Source: Candidatus Cloacimonadota bacterium
Lineage (GTDB): Bacteria > Cloacimonadota > Cloacimonadia > Cloacimonadales > Cloacimonadaceae
DNA length: 34,666 bases
NCBI GenBank assembly: GCA_020532515.1
Contig: JAJBAY010000001.1
Location: 90,214 to 124,879 of the forward strand
Direction of reading: 5' to 3'
Below the pieces are notes generated by a model. That model saw only the letters and a list, made by a program, of their open reading frames with translations. It searched no databases and had not been told where the DNA came from. Below, piece by piece: positions 16,386-25,257 of this stretch (positions are counted from its first letter, which is position 1; each line of letters opens with the position of its first letter). A program made the position numbers and the translations under genes.

Positions 16386-17664
16386 AACCTTTACGAACAA
16401 AAGCGGCAAGATCCTGCTGGAACTAAGGCAGGAAAGTTCATCCGCCTGGCTCACTATCAAACGCACTGGACGGCTGGTGGATGAAAAAGATATCTTGGAT
16501 TTGATCGATGAAGCTGGCATAAAATCTGGATTTGAAGAAGCCTTGCAACTGATCCGGGAGCGCGGGATCGAGAAAGATTTTGACAAGCCCTTTCCCATCG
16601 CAGTCTGCACAAAAGAGGAAGGCAAGAAAGAGGCTACCCTGAATTACCGTTTTGATCCCGATGCGATCACAGGTGACGCCAGTGAGCTTGATCTGGCCAC
16701 ACTCAGTAAAATCATCTATGTGAATGAGGGAGATATAGTCGCCAGCTACTCGGACAATCTCTTTGAACGTGATGGCAGCATCTACGACATTTTTGGCGAG
16801 CTGATCACTCCTCCCGATGTGGATGAAGAAGCAGCAGAGAAACTGGCTGGCAACCATATACGCTATGAGAGCCATGATTATATCGCCGGCAAAACAGGAT
16901 ATCCCTATCTGGATGAAGCTGGCCGTATTTGCATTTTGGATAGCCTGAAGCTGGATAGCAGTCAGGTTTCCAGCGGTCAATTTCTGCGCAGTCCCGTGAG
17001 CCTGGAAATATCTGGGGATCTCAGCCAAGTCAATATTGCCTGCCTTAAAACTATGATCATTCACGGCAATATCCAGGATTGTAGCATATACTGCGAAGGA
17101 GACCTGATCATAGATGGAGAGGTCATTTCATGCAAAAATCCCGGGATACAGGTTCTGGGTTCGCTCAAAGTGAAATCCATCAATCATTCCCGCGTTTATG
17201 TGAAGTCAGACATAGAGTTTCAAGAAGAGATACTGCACTCCATCGTAGCTACAGATGGGAATCTCATTGGCGACGAATATAGCTCCCTCATCAATGGTGG
17301 CTTGGTTCAAGCTGCTGGTAATATCGATATTGCCAAGGCTGGATCGTCTTCCGGTGATGAAACCGAGATTGAGATAGCGATATCACCTTTTTATCGGGCG
17401 ATGTTGATGCAGATGACCAAAGAGTCTGTCCGCCTTCGCGAAGAAGGCGGCGACAAAGCTTTGGAAGATATTCGGGAGCGCATCAGCCGCTGTGAAGCAG
17501 AGCTGGACAATCAGTTGAACCTGTTTTTAAAAAGACCCCTGGACGAGAAAAAATCCGTCACCGTGCGGGATGAAGTATATCCCAAGACCATGTTTCGGGT
17601 ATTAAAGCATTCCTATCAGATCAAGAGTCATCAGAAAGGCATCTGTCTGATTGAAAAAGAGTAA
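16378..17664 (+). CDS. DUF342 / FapA-family protein
   Basis: 428 residues. The N-terminal half has the DUF342 blocks (KDILDLIDEAGI, then a GTG-like region DYIAGKTGYPYLDEAG), and the centre is a right-handed beta-helix-like run (ISGDLSQVNIACLKTMIIHGNIQDC, in two parts) typical of the FapA polymer-forming region. The C-terminus (~330-400) is predicted helical or coiled coil. The family was named for a flagellar assembly protein, but many members occur outside flagellar clusters; no flagellar gene is in this window, so a flagellar role is not supported here. It overlaps pgeF by eight bases; the next gene starts 14 bases on. Confidence 0.8.
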   Translation: MNKTFTNKSGKILLELRQESSSAWLTIKRTGRLVDEKDILDLIDEAGIKSGFEEALQLIRERGIEKDFDKPFPIAVCTKEEGKKEATLNYRFDPDAITGDASELDLATLSKIIYVNEGDIVASYSDNLFERDGSIYDIFGELITPPDVDEEAAEKLAGNHIRYESHDYIAGKTGYPYLDEAGRICILDSLKLDSSQVSSGQFLRSPVSLEISGDLSQVNIACLKTMIIHGNIQDCSIYCEGDLIIDGEVISCKNPGIQVLGSLKVKSINHSRVYVKSDIEFQEEILHSIVATDGNLIGDEYSSLINGGLVQAAGNIDIAKAGSSSGDETEIEIAISPFYRAMLMQMTKESVRLREEGGDKALEDIRERISRCEAELDNQLNLFLKRPLDEKKSVTVRDEVYPKTMFRVLKHSYQIKSHQKGICLIEKE

Positions 17665-17677
17665 TTGGAGAATATAA

Positions 17678-20600
17678 ATGAGATTTAGAGTAATTCTACT
17701 GCTGTTGGCCATAGGCTTAGTTTGCGTCCCGCTGCTTGCGGGCATTCCGGGCTTTCCCAAGGATCCTGCCATCTCTCCGGATGGCAATGAAGTCTGTTTT
17801 GTCTTTGACGATGATCTGTGGATCGTTCCATTTCAGGGAGGGGATGCCAGGCGCTTGACCTCCACCAAAGCCCGTGAATGGGGCCCGATCTGGTCTCCTG
17901 ATGGCCAATGGATTGCCTTCAATTCAAGCCGTGAAGGACTAACCTATCCTTATCTGATCCCTGCCAAGGGGGGAGAGGCAGAAGTTATCATCCGCGAATC
18001 TTACAGCATCGCAGATTGGTTCAACGATGGCAAACATCTTCTTGTACTCCGCGGCAATGCAGAATTCGGCTCTTCCATGTACAAGCTCCCCATCAGCGGA
18101 GAGCGTGCTACGCTTTTAGGCGACGTGGGAGACCGTTGGGCTACCCTATCTCCCGATAATAGCAAGATAGTCTTCAGCCGCAATGGCTATGCGCATAGGG
18201 AAGCTTATACGGGCAGCATGAATGGCGAGCTTTGGCTCTTTGACATCGCTACCAAGGAATATTCCCGGCTCACCCGCACAGATCATTCAGAGCGTTATCC
18301 CCGCTATTCTCACAGCTCAAATTCCTTGTATTATTGCTATGCTGATGGACAGAGCTTTCAGCTCACCCGGGTGGATAAAATGAATTTTAAACGGCCGGTT
18401 AAGCTCAGTAATCTCAAGAGTTTCAGCGCTCGTGATATCACCATCGCCCGGGCCAATGACAGAATAGTCTTTGAACACTTTGACGAGATTTACAAATACG
18501 ATCCCGCTAGCTCAGATGGCAGCATGATCTCAAAGCTGGATATCCGTATTGCGTCTGATATGTGGGAAAACCCGATCCTTGAATTCAAAATGAAGAACGA
18601 TCTGGCAGATTTTGCCGTTTCAGACGACGAAAGGCTGGTCTCTTTTACTTATAAATACGATAACTTCATCGTGCCCCGCAAAGGTGGGATACCCAAACAG
18701 ATCACTGATGATCACAGCGGTTGGGCTAATATGATCTTCATAAACGATCGGGAGTTGGTCTTGTCCAAGCTTGATCATGGGCGCGAAAAGCTCTTCAGTG
18801 CCACGATCGAGAAAGATAAAGACCCCGTGCTTACTCCGATTGAATGGTTCGGTGCAGATTCCTTAAGCATACAGGATGTACGCAAGGATTCCGAGGGCCG
18901 GTGGCAGATCAAATATCAGGATCACATCAGCGCCGGCAGGATTGCCTTGGCAGACAAAGGCAAAACAGAGCTCTTGTCTATGAACACCCCAGGGCTGGTG
19001 ATCTCAAACTTTTCTATCAATAAAAGCGGCACCCATGCTGCCTATTGCTCCATTGATAGCGAATACTACATGCGTGGGCTTTATATCTACGAATTTGCCA
19101 CGGACAGCCATCGCAAGGTGCTTTCTGATGACCGTAATATCTCAAACATACACTGGTCAAAGGACAATCGTTCTTTGATCTTTACCCGCAATGGCAATTT
19201 GTGCCGCCTGGATTTAGTTCCCCGAGATGAATTTGAATATAATGAAGACTTTTGGGCACAGGTTTTTGAGCCTATTGAAGAGAAAGAAGAAAAGAAAAAA
19301 GACAGCGATTCTGAAAACATAGACGAAGACAAAACCAAAGACGAAGCCACAAGCGATGAAGACGGGCTGTATGTGATGGAAATCACCATCAAGGATGAAG
19401 ATAAAGAAGAAAAAGAAGAAGAAAAGCCTGATCCGCCAGTAGAAATCGTCTGGGAAGGCCTGGATAAGAGGATGTTTGAGCTTTATCAGGGCGCCATGTC
19501 CAATCTTACTTTAGTTCGCGTTTTGAGCGACTCTACCTTCCTTTTTTTGGATAGACCCTGGTATGGTCAAGGAAATCCCAGTCTGAACAAAGGCGATATT
19601 TATGGTAAAAACAGAAAGGAGCAAACCACCTTCGGAAAGGATAGCATAGCGTTCAAATTGGTGGGGGAGACCCTGTATTATTTGGATGAATTCGCTCTGA
19701 AATCATACGATCTTAATGGCGGTAAAAAGAGTGATATACCCATCAGCATGGATTATGCATATAACGTACAAAAGCTAAACAGCCGCGTGTTTGAACAAGC
19801 TTGGGGACTGTTTGCCGATAACTTTTACGATCCTAATTTTCATGGGCAAAACTGGCAAGAGCTCTATGATAAGTATCGTCCTTATGTAGATAAGGCTCGC
19901 AATATTGATGAAGTAGGCGGCATTATAGACGAGATGGTAGGAGACTTGAACGCTTCCCACACCGGATTTTATCCCAGACAGGATGAGACAAGTAACTATA
20001 AATACATTGCCAGAATCGGTGTGGATTTTGATTACAGCGAGCCCTTACCACAGGGCATAAGAATTGCCAGAGTATATGCCAATACCAGGCTGGCCAGCTA
20101 TTATAAGATCAAAGCTGGGGACATCCTCACCCATATCGATCAAGTGGAAATAACGCCCAAAACTGGCTTGGATGCCCTTTTTGCAGACAAGGTGGGCAAA
20201 CTCATCAGTTTTAGCATCTTAAGCGAAGGCCAAGTGATCGAAGGTCAGGTGCAAGGTATGGGGGGAAGTGAATTTTACCAGCTCTTTTACGACTATGATG
20301 TAAGCCGCAAGCGCCAAAAGGTAGAAGAAGCCAGTGGCGGCCGGGTAGGCTACATTCATGTTCCGGCCATGGGAACCCAGGATTACGAAAATTTCTATCG
20401 TGACTATTTCCGTGACAATCATGATAAAAAGGCCATGATCCTGGATTTCAGGGGAAACCGTGGAGGCAGGGTGCATGAAGACATCATCTCGCTGCTCACC
20501 AAGAAGAATTATGGCTATAGCCTCAGCCGCACTTATGGTCCGGATCTGCGCTCGGAGCCCAGGTTTGGGATCACTGTGCCTACCATCGTCTTAGTGGATG

Positions 20601-20896
20601 AGAATTCCTTTTCAGATGGTGAAATCTTTCCCATAGTTTATCAAGAATTAAAGCTGGGCAAGGTGATCGGATATCCCTCCAGCGGCGCTGTAATCGGCAC
20701 CAGAGAACATACTTTGCTGGATGGCTCACGCATGCGTATGCCGGGCACAGGATGGTTTAAGGTAGATGGCACAAATATGGAAGGCACCGGAGCCATGCCA
20801 GATATCATCGTGGAACACAGCATCAACGACATAGTATCAAATAACGATAAACAGCTCAGCCGGGCAATCCAGGAAATCTTAAAAGAGATAAAATAA
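17678..20896 (+). CDS. Tricorn protease homologue (S41 family), exported
   Basis: 1072 residues with a signal peptide (~1-21), so periplasmic or surface. Residues ~24-300 and ~310-520 form two WD40/TolB-like beta-propellers (AISPDGNEVCFV, WSPDGQWIAFNSSREG). A helical C1 part, a PDZ domain (~780-860) and a C2 part follow. The catalytic set is visible: His761 (LNASH), Ser979-Asp980 (NSFSDGE) and Glu1035 (NMEGTG), with spacing very close to T. acidophilum Tricorn (H746, S965, D966, E1023). A Lys/Glu/Asp-rich insertion (~533-587) lies after the propellers. It degrades peptides; with FtsH and HslUV upstream it extends the proteolysis theme. A TPR gene overlaps its stop. Confidence 0.93.
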   Translation: MRFRVILLLLAIGLVCVPLLAGIPGFPKDPAISPDGNEVCFVFDDDLWIVPFQGGDARRLTSTKAREWGPIWSPDGQWIAFNSSREGLTYPYLIPAKGGEAEVIIRESYSIADWFNDGKHLLVLRGNAEFGSSMYKLPISGERATLLGDVGDRWATLSPDNSKIVFSRNGYAHREAYTGSMNGELWLFDIATKEYSRLTRTDHSERYPRYSHSSNSLYYCYADGQSFQLTRVDKMNFKRPVKLSNLKSFSARDITIARANDRIVFEHFDEIYKYDPASSDGSMISKLDIRIASDMWENPILEFKMKNDLADFAVSDDERLVSFTYKYDNFIVPRKGGIPKQITDDHSGWANMIFINDRELVLSKLDHGREKLFSATIEKDKDPVLTPIEWFGADSLSIQDVRKDSEGRWQIKYQDHISAGRIALADKGKTELLSMNTPGLVISNFSINKSGTHAAYCSIDSEYYMRGLYIYEFATDSHRKVLSDDRNISNIHWSKDNRSLIFTRNGNLCRLDLVPRDEFEYNEDFWAQVFEPIEEKEEKKKDSDSENIDEDKTKDEATSDEDGLYVMEITIKDEDKEEKEEEKPDPPVEIVWEGLDKRMFELYQGAMSNLTLVRVLSDSTFLFLDRPWYGQGNPSLNKGDIYGKNRKEQTTFGKDSIAFKLVGETLYYLDEFALKSYDLNGGKKSDIPISMDYAYNVQKLNSRVFEQAWGLFADNFYDPNFHGQNWQELYDKYRPYVDKARNIDEVGGIIDEMVGDLNASHTGFYPRQDETSNYKYIARIGVDFDYSEPLPQGIRIARVYANTRLASYYKIKAGDILTHIDQVEITPKTGLDALFADKVGKLISFSILSEGQVIEGQVQGMGGSEFYQLFYDYDVSRKRQKVEEASGGRVGYIHVPAMGTQDYENFYRDYFRDNHDKKAMILDFRGNRGGRVHEDIISLLTKKNYGYSLSRTYGPDLRSEPRFGITVPTIVLVDENSFSDGEIFPIVYQELKLGKVIGYPSSGAVIGTREHTLLDGSRMRMPGTGWFKVDGTNMEGTGAMPDIIVEHSINDIVSNNDKQLSRAIQEILKEIK

Positions 20897-21774
20897 TGGA
20901 CATTGAGAATATTCTGCAACAAGCAATAGCTCTAAGCAAAACAAACTGGATACATGCTATCCATCTGCTCACCAGCGCAGAAGACGACCACCCGGATGAT
21001 ACCCGCTTGCAGACCATGATAGCGGATTTACATTTCTTCCGCCTGCAGTATAAACTCGCTCTCAAACACTATCTCAAGGCCTTGTCCTCGGATCCGGGCA
21101 ATACCAGAATCATCCATGCCATTGCCAGTTGCTACATGGCAAATAACGATTACCGCTTGGCTTTGGCCTATTTCAAGCGCATACCAAATCCTACCGATGA
21201 TGTGCTGTATAATACCGGCTATCTATATGCTATTTTAGGGCGCCACAAAGAGTGCATCAGCATCATGAAAGAATTACTCGTTCGCCTGCCGGATCACCCC
21301 TTTGTCTATTATGTTCTGATCGAGCAGCATTATGAACTGGGTTTGCACGATGAAGCCTTGCGCTATATCAGGTTAGCAGAACAAAAGGCTGGAAAACAGC
21401 AGCAGCTTCATCTATTGGCAGCGTTGGTTTATTCCGCCAAAGAGCAGTGGCTTCCAGTGTATTATCACTACAATCAGGCGGAGACTATGGGATCGATAAA
21501 CAATCTTGATCATTATCTTCGCTATGCCAATGCCGCCAGCGTGATTGGTCTTTCCGAACGAGCCTTGCGTATTTTATTCCAAGCCGAGATAAAATGGCCT
21601 TATATCGGTGATATCTATATCATGCTCTTACGGATTTTGATCAAGCGCAAAGAATATAAACAAGCCGACCAGGTAGTCAAGCGCGCAAAGAAAAATTTGC
21701 GGCAACTACCCAGCACTATCTTGCTGCTTATTGAGCGGATGAAGATTGAGCTTGAGAAGGAGCCACAACCCTGA
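20896..21774 (+). CDS. Tetratricopeptide-repeat protein
   Basis: 292 residues without signal peptide or membrane helix. Several TPR-like helix pairs are visible, for example YKLALKHYLKALSSDPGNTR (~52-71), YRLALAYFKRIPNPTDDVLY and HDEALRYIRLAEQKAGKQQ. The C-terminus is a basic helix. It starts inside the stop of the tricorn gene (TAATG), so it is translationally coupled to it and closes the nine-gene cluster. TPR proteins are scaffolds; the partner is unknown, the tricorn protease being the obvious candidate by position only, although the two are predicted to lie in different compartments. Confidence 0.85.
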   Translation: MDIENILQQAIALSKTNWIHAIHLLTSAEDDHPDDTRLQTMIADLHFFRLQYKLALKHYLKALSSDPGNTRIIHAIASCYMANNDYRLALAYFKRIPNPTDDVLYNTGYLYAILGRHKECISIMKELLVRLPDHPFVYYVLIEQHYELGLHDEALRYIRLAEQKAGKQQQLHLLAALVYSAKEQWLPVYYHYNQAETMGSINNLDHYLRYANAASVIGLSERALRILFQAEIKWPYIGDIYIMLLRILIKRKEYKQADQVVKRAKKNLRQLPSTILLLIERMKIELEKEPQP

Positions 21775-21949
21775 TTAGCAGTGGGCTCTTAGTTCCGGCT
21801 CTCTATCAAATCGAGTGAGTAATGCATTCTACTCCAGCATCCGCATTTTTGTAAGAATCTGAGTCCAAAGTGGTGACAGGATGATATCTAGAGAAGCTTG
21901 GATGTTTTTCTTCAAGGGTCCGTCTTTTTCCCTTTCTTGCAGCAAGGAT

Positions 21950-22005
21950 ACCGTAGAGATGCCGTGGAGATAGTAGGAATAAATCCTCTTATCTCCACGG
22001 CATCT
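21950..22005. repeat. Hairpin-forming repeat, copy B (11-bp unit, inverted)
   Basis: Located between two convergent genes. Two tandem 11-bp units, ACCGTAGAGAT (21950-21960) and GCCGTGGAGAT (21961-21971). GATGCCGTGGAGATA (21958-21972) is perfectly reverse-complemented at 21990-22004, and the loop can add AGGA/TCCT around ATAAA, giving a stem of 15 + 4 pairs. No T-tract follows on either strand, so it is not a standard terminator. It shares a 19-base core with copy A near 6.0 kb. The rest of the 389-base gap 21775-22163 holds no gene I can support. Confidence 0.78.
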
Positions 22006-22163
22006 TGAGCATATCTCATACGGCAAGAGCACTGCAAGACATGACCCATGTTTTTACCTTTCTGATAGTGTGAGATCCCTACAGAGAACACTCTCCTTTT
22101 ACTCATCCGGTAGATTCTTTCAACTTCGTTTTATGATTTACCCACTCGGTTTGGAATAGAGCC

Positions 22164-22817
22164 TTAGTTCTTCCTGGTTTTACTCACCAATTCATATAGC
22201 AGATAGCCATTTAGCATATACAAGACCTTATCGAAATCCTTGTCTCCAGGGATGATCACATCAGCATTTTTCTTGCTGGGTTCGATGAAGGCTGCGTGTG
22301 AGGGCTTGACAGTCTGCATGTATTGATCCAAAACCCCTTCCACATCACGTCCGCGCTCGATGATATCCCGGGCGATTCTTCTCGCCAGTCTGGTATCGGC
22401 ATCGGTATCAACGTAAATCTTGAGATCGGAAAGCTCGATCAATTCCGGATAGTAGAGCGCAAAGATACCTTCCAGAATGATCACGTCGGCATCGGCGATG
22501 CAGAGCTTGCCTTCCAGCCGGCTGTGGGTTACAAAGTCATAATCCGGCATATTCACAGCCTTGCCTGCCAGCATATCCTTCACATCCTTCATCAGGTAGT
22601 CTTTATCAATCGAATCCGGGTGATCAAAATTTACCTTGGCTCGTTCTTCCATAGATAGATGACCCAGGTTCTTATAATAGTTATCATGTGAAATGATCAC
22701 GGTCTTGAGGTCTTGCAATCTTTGGCCGATGGCACGTGCGATGGTGGTTTTCCCGCAGCAGGTTCCACCGGAGATTAGGACTAAACGGGGGCAATCTTTC
22801 ATATCTTCATTTTCCAT
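22164..22817 (-). CDS. udk: Uridine kinase-like protein
   Basis: About 217 residues of the uridine kinase/phosphoribulokinase family; phosphorylates uridine or cytidine in salvage. P-loop GGTCCGKTT (~residues 17-25), HDNYYK, the NFDHPDSID motif typical of Udk, and the lid RRIARDIIERGRDVEGVL. The start is uncertain: ATG at 22817 or, giving MKDCPRLVLISGG, at 22802; neither has a strong ribosome binding site. The gene overlaps the end of the sensor kinase and may be coupled to it. Substrate assignment is by family; another small-molecule kinase is possible. Confidence 0.85.
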   Translation of the reverse strand: MENEDMKDCPRLVLISGGTCCGKTTIARAIGQRLQDLKTVIISHDNYYKNLGHLSMEERAKVNFDHPDSIDKDYLMKDVKDMLAGKAVNMPDYDFVTHSRLEGKLCIADADVIILEGIFALYYPELIELSDLKIYVDTDADTRLARRIARDIIERGRDVEGVLDQYMQTVKPSHAAFIEPSKKNADVIIPGDKDFDKVLYMLNGYLLYELVSKTRKN

Positions 22818-23640
22818 CACTTTTTGTTTTGATCAGTTTGCTGATGATCTTATACATATTATTAACTTCCACTGGTTTGGCTATATACTCATCCATCCCC
22901 ACGGCCAGGAATCGCTCCCGATCACCTGCCAGAGCAGCCGCAGTGAAGGCCACGATGGGGGTATGACGCCGCTTATTAATCTCCATATCACGGATTTGTT
23001 GAGTAGCGTTGATGCCATCCATCACAGGCATGCAGATATCCATCAAGATCAGATCATAAGGCTCTTTGTCGTACATTATCAACGCTTCAGAGCCGTTATT
23101 CGCAATATCTACAGATAGTCCCCAAATCTCCAATTGCCTTTTTGTAACCATCTGATTGACGGGCTCATCCTCTACCAGAAGAATCCTGCCGCTGAGGGAT
23201 TTATCGGCAGGGATGGTGATATTTTTTTGTTCAGAAGCTTGCTTCGGCAAGTCTTCGGGTATAGTAAAGGGCAGGATGAAGAAGAAGCAACTGCCTGTGC
23301 CGGGTTCATTTTCGACCCAGATAAAGCCTTGCATCAGCTCCACCAAACGCTTTACTATGGCAAGCCGCAGCCCGGTGCCTTTGTATTTTGAGCTGAGGTA
23401 AGTTTCGCCTTGTGTGGAATTGTCAAAAATCTCATTTTGCTTTTTGGGAGCAATGCCGATACCGGTATCGGAAATCTTGAAGAGAATGCGTAAATCTGTT
23501 TCAGAGCGGGTATAAACCTCTGCACTCAGCAATATCTGTCCTTGTTTGGTATATTTTACGGCATTCTGCAGTAGGGTGCTCAGGACTTGCCTGAGTCTGA
23601 ACTGATCGCCTTTGAGTAGATCTGGTATTTCCTTTGGAAC
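22807..23640 (-). pseudogene. Hybrid sensor kinase, C-terminal part (HATPase + receiver) beyond an in-frame TAG
   Basis: Continuation, in the same frame, of the kinase gene at 23641-25257 after a TAG codon at 23641-23643. It reads VPKEIPDLLKGDQFRLRQ directly, then the ATPase N-box (LLQNAVKYT, Asn565 in continuous numbering), G1 box DTGIGI (597-602) and a G2 box GTGLRLAI where a glycine is usual at Arg631. A complete receiver domain follows: acidic pocket VEDEP, phospho-acceptor Asp740 in LMDICMP, FTAAAL, and Lys794 in IAKP. There is no convincing start codon with ribosome binding site after the TAG. Without readthrough this part is probably not made; a sequencing error is also possible. Confidence 0.8.
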
Positions 23641-25257
23641 CTAAGCTTTGAAGATCACGTCTTCGCCTAATACCTGATGCTCAAATTGTCTGATCAGGTC
23701 ATTGATTAGATAATGGGGATTAAAATCGTTGATAATCAATTCCATTTTGTCGGATTCAATCTTGGGAAAATCTAGAGTTTCATTTATAATCCTAAGTAAG
23801 TCGTGCGAGGAAGAATACATCAAGTCATAGATTTCCATTTGTTGGGGATTAGACTTCATTTGCATCAATACCTGAAGAAAGCCGGTGATGCCATTCAGGG
23901 TTGTGCGAATCTCATGATTCATATTAGCCAGGAAGTGGCTTTTGGCAATGCTGGCAGCCCTTGCCGTCTCTCTTTCTTCCAAAAGCTGAAATTCGATTGT
24001 CTTTTGGTCTGTAATGTCAACCAGATATCCATAGTAACAATTTTCCCCGTCTTCAGGACTTGGCAGAATCCGATAATAATCCAAGACCCAGCGTGGTTCA
24101 CCAGCCTTGTTGAGGGCACGATAATAAATCATGGAATATTCATCAGAGCGAATTTCATGGCTTTCGGCCAGCACTCGCTCACAGTCTTCAAAAAAGATCT
24201 TGCGCGTAAGATCACTGTCTTCTGCACAAATCTCCTCAGGAGTATAGCCCCACTGCCTGATGTTTTCAGAGATAAATAGCAGCTTCGCAGGTTGATGGGT
24301 AGCTTTATACAAGATCACCGGCCCGTAGCTAAAGCTCTTTGTCCAAGCTTCTATTTCCCCAGTAGATATTATCAGTTCTGCTTGCAATTTGGGCATTTTT
24401 CTTCCCATTTTTGCAAGCTGTTGTTTCTGTCTTCGATACAGCGTGATAAAGATGATGAGCAGGATTAAAAGGGGGATGCAGGCAAGAGATGCGCCTAAGA
24501 TGATATTGGCACCAGTCTGCTGAGTTGAGTTCACTTGTGCAAACCATTTATCGCGGATTCTTTTGAGTTCACCACTGCTCTCTAGTTCGACCAAGGCAGT
24601 ATCTATTTTCTGGATCAATTCTTCATCCAGGGAAGCAAAGCAGTAGTCTCGCTGCTGTATTCTCTGTGGCAGGGCTTTGATATACTTTAGCTCTTGATTT
24701 TGGATCAAGTACATGCCCAGCATATAGTTCGTAATACAGGCATCAAAATCACCATTTTCCAAGAGCTTGAGGGCAATCTCCGGAGAGGGGACATTATTAA
24801 GCTCTCCTCCAAACCCAATATAGCGCAAATATTCTTCTGCTATATCTCCTTCTTGTATCACCACAGAGCTATTTATGAGGTCTGTCTCGCTCATGATATT
24901 GGAATCTTTGCGGATGAATATTGCTTGCCATACTACCGTATGTGCTCCCGAAAAATAGTATTCTTGGGCGCGCTGAATCGAAAAAGCCATACCTTGGACC
25001 AGATCTATAGTTCCGTCTTCCAGCCAGGTTCGCACCAGCGACCATTTGCCCAAACGGAATTCTGGCTCCATTCCCATCATTCTGGCTACGCTGCGGCTAA
25101 GCTCTACATTATACCCATCCGGCAGACCAGCTTCATTGATAAATTCATAAGGAGGAAAATCCGAATCTCCGCCAATAATGATTTTAGCAGGTTTTGCTGC
25201 TTGAGCAAACAGGGATAGGCTCAGGGCCAGCACTAACAAGCTAAAGCAATATCTCAT
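23641..25257 (-). CDS. Hybrid sensor histidine kinase, N-terminal part (periplasmic binding domain, PAS, HisKA), ends at an internal TAG
   Basis: 538 residues up to the TAG. Signal peptide 1-20. Residues ~24-245 are a family-3 solute-binding domain like those of amino-acid transporters (IIIGGDSDFPPYEF, DGYNVELSRSVARMMG). One membrane helix follows at ~255-280, then a PAS domain (~300-420, with WVLDYYRILPSPEDG), then the dimerisation helix with His448 in ANMNHEIRTTLNGI (usual sequence has TPLNG). The protein ends shortly after, before the ATP-binding domain, so on its own it cannot be a kinase. The gene starts inside the last codons of the photolyase gene (17-base overlap). It probably senses a small ligand such as an amino acid. 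Confidence 0.85.
   Translation of the reverse strand: MRYCFSLLVLALSLSLFAQAAKPAKIIIGGDSDFPPYEFINEAGLPDGYNVELSRSVARMMGMEPEFRLGKWSLVRTWLEDGTIDLVQGMAFSIQRAQEYYFSGAHTVVWQAIFIRKDSNIMSETDLINSSVVIQEGDIAEEYLRYIGFGGELNNVPSPEIALKLLENGDFDACITNYMLGMYLIQNQELKYIKALPQRIQQRDYCFASLDEELIQKIDTALVELESSGELKRIRDKWFAQVNSTQQTGANIILGASLACIPLLILLIIFITLYRRQKQQLAKMGRKMPKLQAELIISTGEIEAWTKSFSYGPVILYKATHQPAKLLFISENIRQWGYTPEEICAEDSDLTRKIFFEDCERVLAESHEIRSDEYSMIYYRALNKAGEPRWVLDYYRILPSPEDGENCYYGYLVDITDQKTIEFQLLEERETARAASIAKSHFLANMNHEIRTTLNGITGFLQVLMQMKSNPQQMEIYDLMYSSSHDLLRIINETLDFPKIESDKMELIINDFNPHYLINDLIRQFEHQVLGEDVIFKA

Noticed and set aside
21950-22005. Hairpin B as a bidirectional terminator between convergent genes
   Set aside because: The stem is long enough but has no T-tract on either strand, and its sequence is shared with copy A, which lies between divergent genes.
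23641-23643. TAG read as pyrrolysine in the sensor kinase
   Set aside because: No pyrrolysine genes or insertion context in the window, and the position between HisKA and ATPase domains is not a catalytic site; a nonsense mutation or sequence error is simpler.
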